A stretch of DNA of 30,318 bases from Furcasterigmium furcatum (GCA_001599815.1 BCIA01000005.1:89470-119787), one strand, 5' to 3'; shown: positions 7,901-16,755, counted from the stretch's first letter. Numbers and translations are program-made. The notes: a model not told the origin generated them from the sequence alone.

Positions 7901-8603
7901 AGTCAAGGAGAAACAAGGTTGGGAAAAAGAGATGATTAACTAAACCACCATCCGACTCGCACGCGCCCTTCGCCAAGCGAGCCAACCAATCCGTTGCACA
8001 CAGCCTTAGAGAGACGTCGATATCTTCCGCAGCGCATCCCATACATCTGTCACGAACGATAGCCGTGGTCACATCGCCCCCCCAAGGACATTGTTATTGA
8101 TAGGCCACAGAATGGTTGTATTGGACTTACAGTAGCAAAGTTGCTGGCGCCCGCTCCCCGCAACAAAAAGGGACGGCGGGGCCTCCATGGTGCAGGAGGG
8201 CCAGGGATTTGACCTTTCTGATTGCTACAGACTGGTGGAATTGACACTGTCTTTGCCCAGGGACTCCCTCACTCTGCTGACAACCCTTCTCTCATACGGA
8301 CAAGCCTGAACGAATCATGACATGGAAGGAAGCGGGCGTGCCGGCGTGGTGAGCGACCCTCCGCGGTGTGACCACTGTGTACATAGTGGCAGCAGCGAGA
8401 CGGAGAGGAGTCAACCATTCTTGTCGCCCAGCGTGGCTCGCCAGTGCCACCGCAAAGAAAGTACAATTTCCAGAGAAGACTATGCTATCTGGTATATGAT
8501 CTGTGTGCAAACGATAGTCAAAAGACCTTTGAATCAATTACAGTTAGTTCATTATTACATATGTTCATTGTACATTCCATGAAGTCTCGGTGGCTTCTCC
8601 CCG
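7901..8603. other. intergenic stretch with no supported gene
   Basis: About 700 bases lie between the cyclin stop and the 3' remnant of the next, leftward gene. Short frames on both strands (for example 8322-8582 plus) show no motif. AT-rich sequence around 8520-8580 probably holds 3' flanks. No RNA gene or repeat was noticed. Confidence 0.45.
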
Positions 8604-8867
8604 CTAGTTGTCTGGTTTGAGGCCTCGCGGTGTCAGCGTCGCTGAAGTGTTCTGGCTGGCCTGAGCGTGTCGGAGAATGCTAGCCGCGATGCCAGCTTGG
8701 CTCTGACAGCCCTGTCTCATAGACCCGAGAAGCTCGGTAAGGTAGAATGAGCCATCGGTCCCGACCGTTTCGAGACTGTTAGTTATCTCATTCAGCCGAT
8801 GACACTCTCGATAAAGCTCCGCAGCTTGAGATTACATGTTGCGGAGAAGATTGTTGGCTTGGGGATT
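8604..8867 (-). pseudogene. probable former 3' exon of the 8909-9550 gene
   Basis: The minus strand reads NPQANNLLRNM, a TAA stop, then SQAAELYRECHRLNEI, SLETVGTDGSFYLTELLGSM and RHAQASQNTSATL, ending at TAG 8606-8604. After the stop, 74 codons remain open with a natural amphipathic-helix composition that does not look like chance. It is in phase with the upstream frame if the 68 bp intron is removed. The single stop separates it from the upstream exon. Confidence 0.35.
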
Positions 8868-8908
8868 CTGCACAGGCTATTGCTTGTAGAACTATATGTG
8901 TTTTCATA

Positions 8909-9550
8909 TTAGAAGTCTTTCTCATCCCCTACTACTAGATTCCATTGCAGAATAAGATCAAGCATGTCTCGAATCTTATGCACCTTAAGTCGACGCGAGA
9001 ATTGGTGCTCGCCCCAATCCTCACGGCGAGCAATAATATCACATAGAATGCAGACCTGCTCCATGGCAATGACGTCCATCAGCGGCACAGATTCTCCAAC
9101 TAATGTTAAGGCCATTCCAGACTGCGCTGCCACTAAACCCGGAGTTTCCATGCCTAGGACAGTGGCGTCGTCCCTCTCCCAGACAACACTCACCACAGGT
9201 GAGGATCGTCCTATACCATGCAAGCCACGCATGGGTTTAAGAGGGTGTAAGGCTGCCGACCTAGCGACGAGTACGCGTTGAAGGTTTACGGGGCCTTTGG
9301 CAAAAACACTAGGTACTTCTTCCAATAGAGACACCGCACCCGCGGTATGAAACTCGTCGTCCCGCAGGGTGTAATATATACGCTGCATTAAGAGACGACA
9401 CTCTTCGGGGAGGTTCTTGCGATAAGCCCGCCACGTATCGTATGTTGAGGCTACCAAGTCGATAATCTGATGAACCAGGAGAGTAGGTCCTGTGCTGAGC
9501 GCATCGGTGACACGTCTATTAAGGCAAAGAACGCCGACTTTTGAATCCAT
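8909..9550 (-). CDS. unrecognised protein, possibly missing its 3' exon
   Basis: I chose the ATG at 9550 (MDSKVGVLCLNRRVTDAL) because the upstream extension looks like promoter translation. As read, it gives 213 residues ending GDEKDF. The composition is globular and largely helical (VHQIIDLVASTYDTWRAYRK, LLMQRIYYTL, LKVHKIRDMLDLILQWNL). No signal peptide, membrane segment or known domain is seen. A candidate 68 bp intron (8935-8868, donor GTAGTA, acceptor GTGCAG) would replace the last eight residues with a second coding-like exon (8867-8604), but that exon has a TAA at 8834-8832. Either the gene ends at 8909 as annotated, or it was longer and has been truncated by mutation. I do not assign a function. 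Confidence 0.45.
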   Translation of the reverse strand: MDSKVGVLCLNRRVTDALSTGPTLLVHQIIDLVASTYDTWRAYRKNLPEECRLLMQRIYYTLRDDEFHTAGAVSLLEEVPSVFAKGPVNLQRVLVARSAALHPLKPMRGLHGIGRSSPVVSVVWERDDATVLGMETPGLVAAQSGMALTLVGESVPLMDVIAMEQVCILCDIIARREDWGEHQFSRRLKVHKIRDMLDLILQWNLVVGDEKDF

Positions 9551-9640
9551 ATTGTCGTGTCTTCTCGGTACATGTACTGTAGTAGGAATAAGTAAAAGAC
9601 TAACTAGGATTTCCGGCGAAGCAAGGAAGTACACAGCCAA

Positions 9641-10100
9641 CGTTTTGGCAGATCAGGACAGGACTTCGAGGTACTACTAAGTACTCCTAAAAGTCATGAA
9701 TCCTGGCTCAGCAGCGAATTAACAATGGCCTGTCGATTTTGCGGTGTTTCTACAGTATCCGCCATTTTCAGCCGTCGCACTGCCTCCTGCGGACGCTATG
9801 TAACTAGTACAAGCCTTCTTCGACGGCCCGATGTTGGGACCAGGACGCCCACTGACCCGGAGAGCCTAGAACACGGACCTAGGAGAGCCGGGCCAGTAGA
9901 TGTACAGGGGCTCCGAGTCCAGCTTTTCGACTTCGACGAAGTTAGACCACATCCTCAATCGGGGCCTTAATAGAACCTAGCTGGGCCTCACTGACTTATA
10001 TCATGAGGCCGTGTAAGCTTCGAATCCGCAAGGTAGAGGGAAGACAAAACACGCATGAACCCTAGCCGATGCGTGGCTTCACTCAACGCCCTCTGCTATA
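9641..10100. other. intergenic stretch with no supported gene
   Basis: About 460 bases lie between two divergent genes, the leftward unrecognised gene and the rightward second cyclin. They presumably hold both promoters. No clear TATA was found before the cyclin ATG. A short plus-strand frame (9725-9970) has no motif. Confidence 0.4.
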
Positions 10101-10619
10101 ATGGGGACCGCAGAATTCCACCGGTTCTTAAGCCAGCCTGTTACTGCAGCCATGGTGAGACATGTCGTAAAAGCAGTATCGGAGGTAGTGCAGAGCGACT
10201 GTGCAATGAAGCCCGGCCAGGGGCCCAAGTTACCGCCGCTTAACTATTTTATTATCCATCTGGTCGAATATGCCGAAATCACAACTCCCATACTCATGTC
10301 GACACTTGTATACTTGAGAAAGCTCAAGCAACGTCTAGGGCCGCGGAAAGGGTCGAAGTCGGCCGGTCATCGGGTGTTTCTCGCTGCCCTGATCGTCAGC
10401 ATGAAAGACCTAGATGACGCACCTTGCAACAACGAATGGGCTTATTATCTTAGCGAACTGACGAAGAAATACAGCTTTTCGCTCAGCCGTGCCAAGATCG
10501 ACAAGATTGAAAAAGACCTGCTTTTGCTTTTGAAGGGGGACTTGAGCATTGATGACAGGGACCTGTACATGGAAGTTGAGCCTTTGCTGGCCACGAGAGA
10601 TTGTGAGAAGCATGAATGA
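10101..10619 (+). CDS. divergent PCL/Pho80-type cyclin paralogue
   Basis: A single exon of 172 residues starting MGTAEFHRFLSQPV. It aligns end to end with the cyclin at 7331-7900: FLSQPVTAAMVRHVVK versus FLNQPINTATISHVAK, then PPLNYFIIHLVEYAEITT (45-62), LMSTLVYLRKL (65-75), GHRVFLAALIVS (89-100), YSFSLSRAKIDKIEKDLLLLL (124-144) and DLYMEVEPLLA (154-164). Core cyclin residues have drifted: the SSKYHDD motif reads SMKDLDD, and the Trp of LLEWDL is lost (LLKGDL). The frame is nevertheless free of stops, so it may be expressed but altered in CDK binding, or be in early decay. It is a dispersed duplicate in the same orientation 2.8 kb from its partner. Confidence 0.65.
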   Translation: MGTAEFHRFLSQPVTAAMVRHVVKAVSEVVQSDCAMKPGQGPKLPPLNYFIIHLVEYAEITTPILMSTLVYLRKLKQRLGPRKGSKSAGHRVFLAALIVSMKDLDDAPCNNEWAYYLSELTKKYSFSLSRAKIDKIEKDLLLLLKGDLSIDDRDLYMEVEPLLATRDCEKHE

Positions 10620-10984
10620 ATAGAAAGCCACGAGATCTTGCCAGCTAGAATCTAAACTGCTTGTGCTTTTCTCCGAACCATGGAGTGAACTCAATGCCAA
10701 CGCCCTGAACACTCAATTACCCCCCGAAGAGGTGTAATACTTGGCTCAGTGGAAGTCTCTGGATACAACGCCTTTCTCAAATCTCACTTCTTATGCCAGC
10801 CCAAGAGAGAAGAGAGCCGCGCTCGGTGATCATAGTCATACGGGTGTTCCAGATTGATGACACCCAGAAAGACGGGAATGCCGGCTCCTTGCAGCGGCTG
10901 GATGCGAATATAATACCTCTGTATATAGTGCAGTCCAGCGACCGGAGGAGCTGATCTCGCAGCGAACGCAACCAGGTGGCATGA

Positions 10985-11845
10985 TCCAGCGGGTGCAGAC
11001 GCCCTGCGCGATGTTCTTGATGCAACAGGACGTAGGGCAAGCGGATCTCGGGTCACGAGCCAGAGCAGACATTTTTGGGTGCAGTACTGCCGCAGTTGGG
11101 AAGAGCCCGGCGCAGCATGATGATTGCCAGGTTTCGACGCTGGCCGCAGTGCTCAGAGGCTGAAACCCGACCCATTCAGTGGCTGGATGCCGAGGCCGAG
11201 ATTCGCCAGCTTACCTCCGAGATCAGAGCGAAGACGGTGCAGCTAGAGAAGAAAATGGTAAAGGCATATCGTGAGGACTACTTTTACAACCGGCCGACCT
11301 GGGACATCGAGAGGCAGGCGCGTGGCGAGGAGGAGGAGAAAATTTCTGATCCCCAGGTTGATCTTCTATTCCAGAGCGGGCTCGGCTTCCGAGATCTGGT
11401 GCAACCAACCCAACGACTGGTCTGAGGAAGAACTCGCGCCGCATCGTGTCGAGGCCATCGATCTGATGGTCGCCCTCTGCGATAAGGGAGACCGTCCGAC
11501 GTGACCGCATCCGGGCTCGCCCGCAGATCGAGCCAGCCATCAAACAGGAGTCACCCGAGCCCGAGCCTTTCCCACTTCTGCTGAATCTGACCCAGTGTCC
11601 TGACTGCATTGGCGATATGCGTCTCTCACACGAGGAGCGAGCATTTGAGTTCTGCCGTCCAACAGTCCGCAATGACCTCTTCGACGACCAGCACTTGGAT
11701 CAACGAGAGAAAACCCAGAGCCGTGGGGACCCGATCAGGTGCGAGCATCCTGCGTGCACGACGGAAAAGTTTCAAGCATTTGGACCATGATGCATCCCTC
11801 ACACCAGAAGATGAGCTCGATATGCGTCTCGCCCTTGAGTAATGG
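10985..11845 (+). pseudogene. eroded DUF3435 (tyrosine-recombinase-like) gene with C2H2-type tail
   Basis: Conserved pieces appear in the expected order but in changing frames: a possible remnant of the GHSRADIF recombinase motif near 11050-11075; AEIRQLTSEIRAKT and YFYNRPTWDIERQARGEE (about 11195-11330); WCNQPNDWSEEELAPHRVEA, IDLMVALCDK (frameshifted, about 11395-11490); and PEPEPFPLLL, TQCPDCIGDMRLSHEER, FCRPTVRNDLFDDQHLD, RCEHPAC (about 11545-11760), then a shift into HLDH. These are hallmarks of the fungal DUF3435 proteins often labelled FluG-domain proteins. DUF3435 is the superfamily of Starship captain recombinases, but this zinc-finger-tailed branch is not itself proven to move elements. 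At least three frameshifts and lost N-terminal catalytic sequence make it non-functional. Confidence 0.6.
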
Positions 11846-12421
11846 CATCACCCTGGACTGCAGGCGTCATTGCTTGGGCAGCGTTTCGTCGTTCTCCGTG
11901 GCGCTTGGGCGCCAACTCGGCCCTTCCCAACCCTCAGCCGCTAACTAAAATGACCACTTCCTACCGGAAAGATGCAGTGGTCGCCGGAGGTGCACCACTT
12001 CTGCTCGCGGGGGCGCCCACTTCCAGGACGGGCTCGCGTGGACAATCCCTCCGCCCCTACAACACCCCGCCAACAACCCACTATTTACAATACCCCGCGA
12101 TCGGCCGACGAACAAAGGCAGAAGCAGGGTGACGAGCGCTGCGTACACACACAGATTCCTTCTCCTTCGCAGCCTATCCTTGCAGCTTGCTTGTGCTGCC
12201 TGTCCTTGACCTTCTTGCGCCGCCTCGTCTCGACTTGGCCCGCAGTTCTCAGTGCGATGACTTTGCGGAACAGCCGCCAACCATTTTGTCTTGGAGTTGC
12301 CGAACGCGCCCAATCTTTCCGAGCCATCTTCTGTTGACGCTGATTTACCGGAGGTTTTGAAGATGTTAATCGTGCTGCGTTCGCCAACCGCCACTCTGCC
12401 ATGGCAAGTTCCCCATCGCCG

Positions 12422-12751
12422 CTAGCAGCTGGTGACACGAACTTGATGCTCGCTCTTAAGTTTTGAAATCATGGCCAACAGTTCGTTTCTGTCTCGTTCC
12501 GTCTTCTCGATCGTAGCTGGACGGTTTCCGATGCGATTCCATCGCTCAATGTCCGAGTCCATTTTGTCGACTCGCCGTTTCTTTGTCTCTATCCGAGAGC
12601 ATACTGGACATGCGTCCATGCATAGGTTTGCGCGGTCAATAAGCCTCAGGCCGCATGTCTCGCCAATGCGCCTTTCCCAGGGGCATCGTTCTCGACAGTT
12701 TTCCCACATCCAGTAGCCGCACTGCCAAATCTTTTGCTCGTAGAAGCACAT
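12422..12751 (-). CDS. small cysteine-rich conserved fungal protein (uncharacterised)
   Basis: A single exon of 109 residues starting MCFYEQKIWQCGYWMWENC. Cysteines lie at 2, 11, 19, 23, 33, 44, 48 and 51, the last two forming CPVC, followed by a charged helical C-terminus (KKRRVDKMDSDIERW, EKTERDRNELLAMISKL). From memory, this layout (MCxYEQKxWxCGxWxW ... ETCGLxL ... C ... KxRRxDKM) recurs as a small protein of unknown function in many filamentous ascomycetes. The N-terminal half is a plausible zinc-binding fold and the tail a coiled coil. There is no signal peptide, so it is probably intracellular. A TATA-like box lies about 100 bp upstream. A 1-nt shift at the 3' end would open another 90-residue basic frame, so a longer form cannot be excluded. 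Confidence 0.6.
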   Translation of the reverse strand: MCFYEQKIWQCGYWMWENCRERCPWERRIGETCGLRLIDRANLCMDACPVCSRIETKKRRVDKMDSDIERWNRIGNRPATIEKTERDRNELLAMISKLKSEHQVRVTSC

Positions 12752-12850
12752 GGGTGAGTTAGGTACAAGGAACAGCTCTCAGACTGAAATGATGTAAAGA
12801 AAATAGGTCAACGGGCTTGGAAACTTGTACCCATTTGAAGACTTGTTGCG

Positions 12851-12858
12851 TATTTATG
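12851..12858 (-). promoter_or_regulatory. TATA-like box of the cysteine-rich gene
   Basis: CATAAATA on the minus strand lies 100 bp upstream of the ATG at 12751. Position and sequence fit a core promoter. Confidence 0.4.
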
Positions 12859-12859
12859 G

Positions 12860-14400
12860 ATGTCCCGAACTGGGAGTGAAGGGTGGAGGCAGGCGCTTCG
12901 TCCTGCACTTCCATAGGTCCCAGCTCGTCGGTAGCGAATTATATTGGACAACGTTCCCGGCTCACATCAAGCACATCGTCGAGTGAAACCTATTGGGCCA
13001 AACCTGCGAGATGATGGGATCCCACAAAGGTAGCGCAGGGCCGCAAGGCGCAGGGACACGCCTACGCTAGTGGAGTACGGGCGCTGTGACCAACACGATC
13101 ACCCAAGCAGGCTGGGCGATGCGCGAGGTTTAATGGGTTGAGGATCTCTAATTGGTCGGCGGCACTCGGAGCAATACATGTTCGTGGCGACTTCAGAAGT
13201 ATGGATTCTACATGTCTATCAACGAGATGGATTTGCCCTGTTTGCTGGTAGATCGTGTTCATTGCTGGCCGTAACTGGCCTGTCGCTCCCAAGCGGTGAA
13301 GGTGCGTGACGACCCCGTCAGCATTTCCCTCGCCACCAGTAAGCATCACCCCCAGACCCGCCCTTGGACGACGCCGACATCGACTAAGACGGAAGGTAGG
13401 GGAACTGCAACACAGCGGCAACGTGCAGAGGACGAACGGCTTCGAAGCTTGGGAAGCCCATTGAGTGCGAGCACCTCGTCGCAAAGGAAGCACGCCTTCT
13501 TGGACTCTGTGAGGATCCGACGTGTGCTCCTGGCGAAATCATCATCTGCCAAGTGCGGGTCGATAATCAATCGCGGGCGCGGGAGCGAGAACCTGGGAGG
13601 GTGACTCCACCAGCATCGGCATCTCGATGGAACCGTCCCTGGGGCTGCATGGGCAACAGGGACAGACGCAGCTCGACCACCAGGTGATCGGTGCACGGCC
13701 TCGTCGATGTACCGAACGCGAGGAAGGTACTTCGTCGCCGGGCCGCAAGTTGTGCAGATGCTGTACCAGCGTTTCCAGGTCCTCCGCCACTCGGTGCGAA
13801 GTGCCCTGCACCAGAGGACCCATGCCAGTTTCCGGCCAGTGCACTCGGTGGTACGGGCGTGGCTTCCCGTCGGCGGACCCAGGGCCGGACCTCGCGGGGG
13901 TCCGTGTCAGACGCGCCGACGACGCGTTGCGCCATGACTTACGGACTGACGCGCGAGCCATGACCGAGTCTCCCGGTCGGAGCGAGCGTGTCGTCTCCAC
14001 AGCTCGAAGGGGAGTCTGGCGGCGGCGAACCGGGCGTCCATGATATGCGCAGCCGGCAAGGCCATCGCGGGCTTCTGACGAACGTCACAACTGCTTGCCG
14101 ACACCAGGGTGCCACAGGGAGTTATCCTACCACCATACGCTGCATTGGGTTGCACGACTGCTGCCGCGTTGCTTCGAAGCGCAAGCCGACCTTCAGCGCC
14201 TTGCCGGGGTTGGCCCGATCCAGAGCCTGGACCAGCAGCGTGACGGCCTCGGGGTTTGGCGCTTCACCCTCCGGCACGATAGTGCAGTGCATCAAGACAG
14301 GCAAGGCTTAGCAAGCATACGTAGATCTCTTTAGAGTCAGGACATCTAGGTCTCTATTCTATGAGTCCTCAGGGGTTACATGAGGCGGCACAAGACAACA
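12860..14400. other. long GC-rich stretch with no convincing gene
   Basis: About 1.5 kb with many overlapping open frames on both strands (for example 13542-14000 and 13346-13696 minus, 13627-14043 plus), as expected for GC-rich DNA. Two minus-strand scraps look protein-derived: ESKKACFLCDEVLALNGL near 13520-13450, and AAHIMDARFAAARLPFELW near 14070-14010. Each is isolated and flanked by frame breaks. I read this region as eroded coding sequence of unknown origin. Confidence 0.4.
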
Positions 14401-14403
14401 AAC

Positions 14404-15150
14404 TCAAGGCCATCCGTCCGTATGCAACTCCCAGTCCATATTGCCGACGCATGAGCACCTGCCCCGTAGAGGCATCCTTGAGGACTCTATTTCGTTGGCA
14501 AAGCAGCCCGGGTGCATGATACATCTACCACAGCCCTTAACAACGATGTCGTTCCAGGGTTCAACCGCGCCTTCACAGACGAAACATTTCCCTTCGCCAA
14601 AAGCTTCGGGCGAGAACACAGTAGGGAATATCGAAAGAGGGTCAAATATCTCTGGGGACCGCTGTATGCGAGACATGAATCCGATGACGCCGGCATGGAT
14701 GGCGGGATACCGCTCTTCTAAATATGTGAGTGCCCAGTGTCTCCATCGTTCTGGGGCGTCATTTAGTGCAAGAGCTAGAGTCACTTCGTCTGCGCCCATA
14801 TCATGTAGAATTGACTTCAACTGACGAACCGTCTCACACTGCTGGAGCTGATCAAATAGCTCTAGCCTTGCAACTCGGCCAATTTCGTGGTCACGGTGGC
14901 GCTTACTCGGCCGCTCCCCGGTGTGCTCGCCGGGGAGACGCCGTTTGCGACTCGAATTCGCAGCGGGCACCTGACGTTTAGCTTCTCGATCATCGAAATC
15001 ATCAGAGGCACCACGTTTGCGGCTGGGCAGCTCTTCAACTGGTGTGCCCGCCTGAGGGTAATGCCCTGTCAGGAGCTGGTGAGGCGCAATACCCTTCATG
15101 GCCTTGAAGAGCCTTTTCTGGCGGTCTTTTGACGCATTCCAGGCCTCCAT
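14404..15150 (-). CDS. predicted nuclear protein with C-terminal zinc-binding cysteine cluster
   Basis: A single exon of 248 residues from MEAWNASKDRQKRLFKAMKG. Residues 43-86 are rich in Arg/Lys (SRKRGASDD, SRKRRLPGEHTGERPSKRHR), resembling bipartite nuclear localisation signals. A central helical region (96-160) follows. The C-terminus has C189-x2-C192, C207-x2-C210, H213-x2-C216 and C232-x-C234, a cross-brace-like spacing similar to RING or PHD fingers though no exact match. The Cys/His count (seven Cys, one His) would suit two zinc ions. The family is not recognised. A TATA box lies 67 bp upstream of the ATG. The basic and acidic stretches and lack of a signal peptide argue for a nuclear regulator or ubiquitin-related factor, but that is inference. 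Confidence 0.6.
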   Translation of the reverse strand: MEAWNASKDRQKRLFKAMKGIAPHQLLTGHYPQAGTPVEELPSRKRGASDDFDDREAKRQVPAANSSRKRRLPGEHTGERPSKRHRDHEIGRVARLELFDQLQQCETVRQLKSILHDMGADEVTLALALNDAPERWRHWALTYLEERYPAIHAGVIGFMSRIQRSPEIFDPLSIFPTVFSPEAFGEGKCFVCEGAVEPWNDIVVKGCGRCIMHPGCFANEIESSRMPLRGRCSCVGNMDWELHTDGWP

Positions 15151-15216
15151 TGGATCAGTTCTGGTGTTGAACCTAGCTACATGCAGAGTGATGCACGCAC
15201 TGGCATGTGCCCTCGT

Positions 15217-15223
15217 TATATAT
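15217..15223 (-). promoter_or_regulatory. TATA box of the zinc-cluster protein gene
   Basis: ATATATA on the minus strand lies 67-73 bp upstream of the ATG at 15150, the usual distance for a fungal core promoter. Confidence 0.5.
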
Positions 15224-15481
15224 GACGGAAAGCCCGAATTTGGGCCATCCCGATGTTGGGCCCTGGTCGTTTGTTTCTAGTGGGCCCAACGCTGCCAACC
15301 GGGTTTCCTAGAAGGTCAAGAACTAAATCATGTGTTGCGTGTTTCAACGACAAGACGTCGGTGGCGGGCAATACATAGCCTGGCTAGGAATACAGCGTGA
15401 GAAGCCCGTTCGGCAGTAGCTCAAAAAAAGCCGGTCGGCATCGCCATTGAGCATTACATACTATTTAGGGCATATGAACAA

Positions 15482-15822
15482 ATCCCTGTTCCGGTCCTCG
15501 AAGTGTCGCCGCCCTGCCTCGTCGACCCCCAAGCTTGCAGGGCCTAGTTCTGGTCTTTGCGCTCGACCGAGTCCACGGCACGCGAGCTGGCGGCCTGCTC
15601 GGGCTCAGCACGGCGGGACTGTAGCCACCAGCGATTTCGGCCTCCTCGTGAGACCGGCGTACAGATGGAGTCTGGATCGAAGGCGAGCCAGCTGGTGGGC
15701 CTTCGACTGCGCCAGGATTAGAGGGCGTGGCTTCATGTTCTAGCGGAGTGATAGTCCGTTCCTGCCATGGCCATGCCTGCCCTCGCTGAATTAGTCCAGG
15801 TGAAGGAGGGGAGGGAGAGGGG
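15482..15822 (-). pseudogene. second kelch-gene relic (3' part, internally deleted)
   Basis: Plus-strand 15482-15645 matches 16918-17066, the last exon and 3' flank of the intact kelch gene (shared GGGCCTAGTTCTGGTCTTTG and GCTCAGCACGGCGGGACTGT). It then jumps to match around 17267, then 17405-17480 (GGATCGAAGGCGAGCCA), then 18038-18100 (CCATGGCCATGCCTGCCCTC). The order is that of the kelch gene with at least three internal deletions, so it is a collapsed minus-strand copy. It keeps the stop-codon region of the parent, confirming where that gene's last exon ends. Homology ends at about 15820, where patatin sequence begins. Confidence 0.8.
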
Positions 15823-16020
15823 AGTGCCGGCGGCCTTTGCTGTGCTGATCGAAGTGGTTGCCCACTTCCCACGGGCCCGAATGTCGGCTGCAGCCCGCCA
15901 CAGGGCGCTGAAGGCCCCTTTCAACCACTTCAAGGCGTCTAGCTTCCATAGCCCTGAGCCTAAAGACCTAGAAACCATATTGAAAACTTCCTGTGCCTCG
16001 TACAGTCGCCGGCCGACCTT
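15820..16020 (+). pseudogene. second RING-patatin relic (5' region, internally deleted)
   Basis: The plus strand encodes IEVVAHFPRARMSAAARHRALK and then FHSPEPKDLE, matching VEVVALFPQARMSAAxRHRALK and CHSPVPRDLE at the visible N-terminal end of the patatin gene (exon reaching the right window edge). About 45-50 codons between the two motifs are missing here. The later run GTCGCCGGCCGACCT is also shared. It is head to head with the kelch relic: the two homologies meet within a few bases near 15820. After about 16020 no homology to the parent is visible. Confidence 0.75.
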
Positions 16021-16182
16021 GGTTCCCCCCCCCAGCCAAGGCTCGCTTCGTGGAATACCTACGCCTACTAAGCGGATTTGTATCCCGCTGGCTCTGCGTG
16101 CACAGTACCAGTTCACAGAAGTGCAGGAAAGACACGAGTGGTAGAGTTTATTCACTGTGACGTCCTAGTGAAATTGCACGGA

Positions 16183-16755
16183 CTATTTAGGTCTGAATAG
16201 CCACATCCTAGTCATTCCCCAAACTGTCATCAAGATAGCCAGATAACCTTTTTTATATATCACCTCCAACTCTGACGGATCCTCGTCACTGCAAGTCATA
16301 GCGTGACAAATACACTTTTCGCTAGGGCGTGCGTCCGTCTCTACGTCACTCCGCTTTCTAATTAGGTGGAGGGTGTTTGCAGGATAAGTTAGAAATGCCG
16401 GCGTGGCGGAGGCATAATAGCTGGATATGTTTAGTTCGATGTTTGAAGCCTTAACGTAGATGTCGAACCGGTCTTTATTCGACCAATTCCACGCCCTAAG
16501 TGACGTGAAGAATAGATCACGCTCCGGAAATCCGTCAAGGTAGGCCTCGAGCGCAACTTCCTTATCTTCGATCAAAACACACATCGCCAAGTAGACTGGG
16601 GTAGTTTCTTCGTTGCCGCACAACTTCTCCAGGTCGACTCCGAAGAAGCATGGAATCAGTCCTATGCTTTTGACTTTGTCCAGCCATTCGTTGTTGTCAA
16701 AGATTTTGTCGAGCACGCGGCGTTTATCCAATGGCAGAGGAGTGTAGGGATACAT
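16183..16755 (-). CDS. orphan protein of unknown function
   Basis: A single exon of 190 residues starting MYPYTPLPLDKRRVLDKIFD. It has well-mixed globular composition (FDNNEWLDKVKSIGLIPCFF, VYLAMCVLIEDKEVALEAYL, RDLFFTSLRAWNWSNKDRF), a short CICHAMTC cysteine patch near the C-terminus and a final apolar stretch (YLAILMTVWGMTRMWLF) that could be a membrane or buried helix. Codon use is visibly more AT-rich than that of neighbouring genes, suggesting a different origin or low expression. A TATA box lies about 80 bp upstream. No family is recognised. Confidence 0.55.
   Translation of the reverse strand: MYPYTPLPLDKRRVLDKIFDNNEWLDKVKSIGLIPCFFGVDLEKLCGNEETTPVYLAMCVLIEDKEVALEAYLDGFPERDLFFTSLRAWNWSNKDRFDIYVKASNIELNISSYYASATPAFLTYPANTLHLIRKRSDVETDARPSEKCICHAMTCSDEDPSELEVIYKKGYLAILMTVWGMTRMWLFRPK

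Noticed and set aside
13990..14110. Peptide AARLPFELWRRHARS resembling the LPxELW region of copia-type polyproteins
   Set aside because: A single short match with no neighbouring integrase or reverse-transcriptase motif and no LTRs seen.
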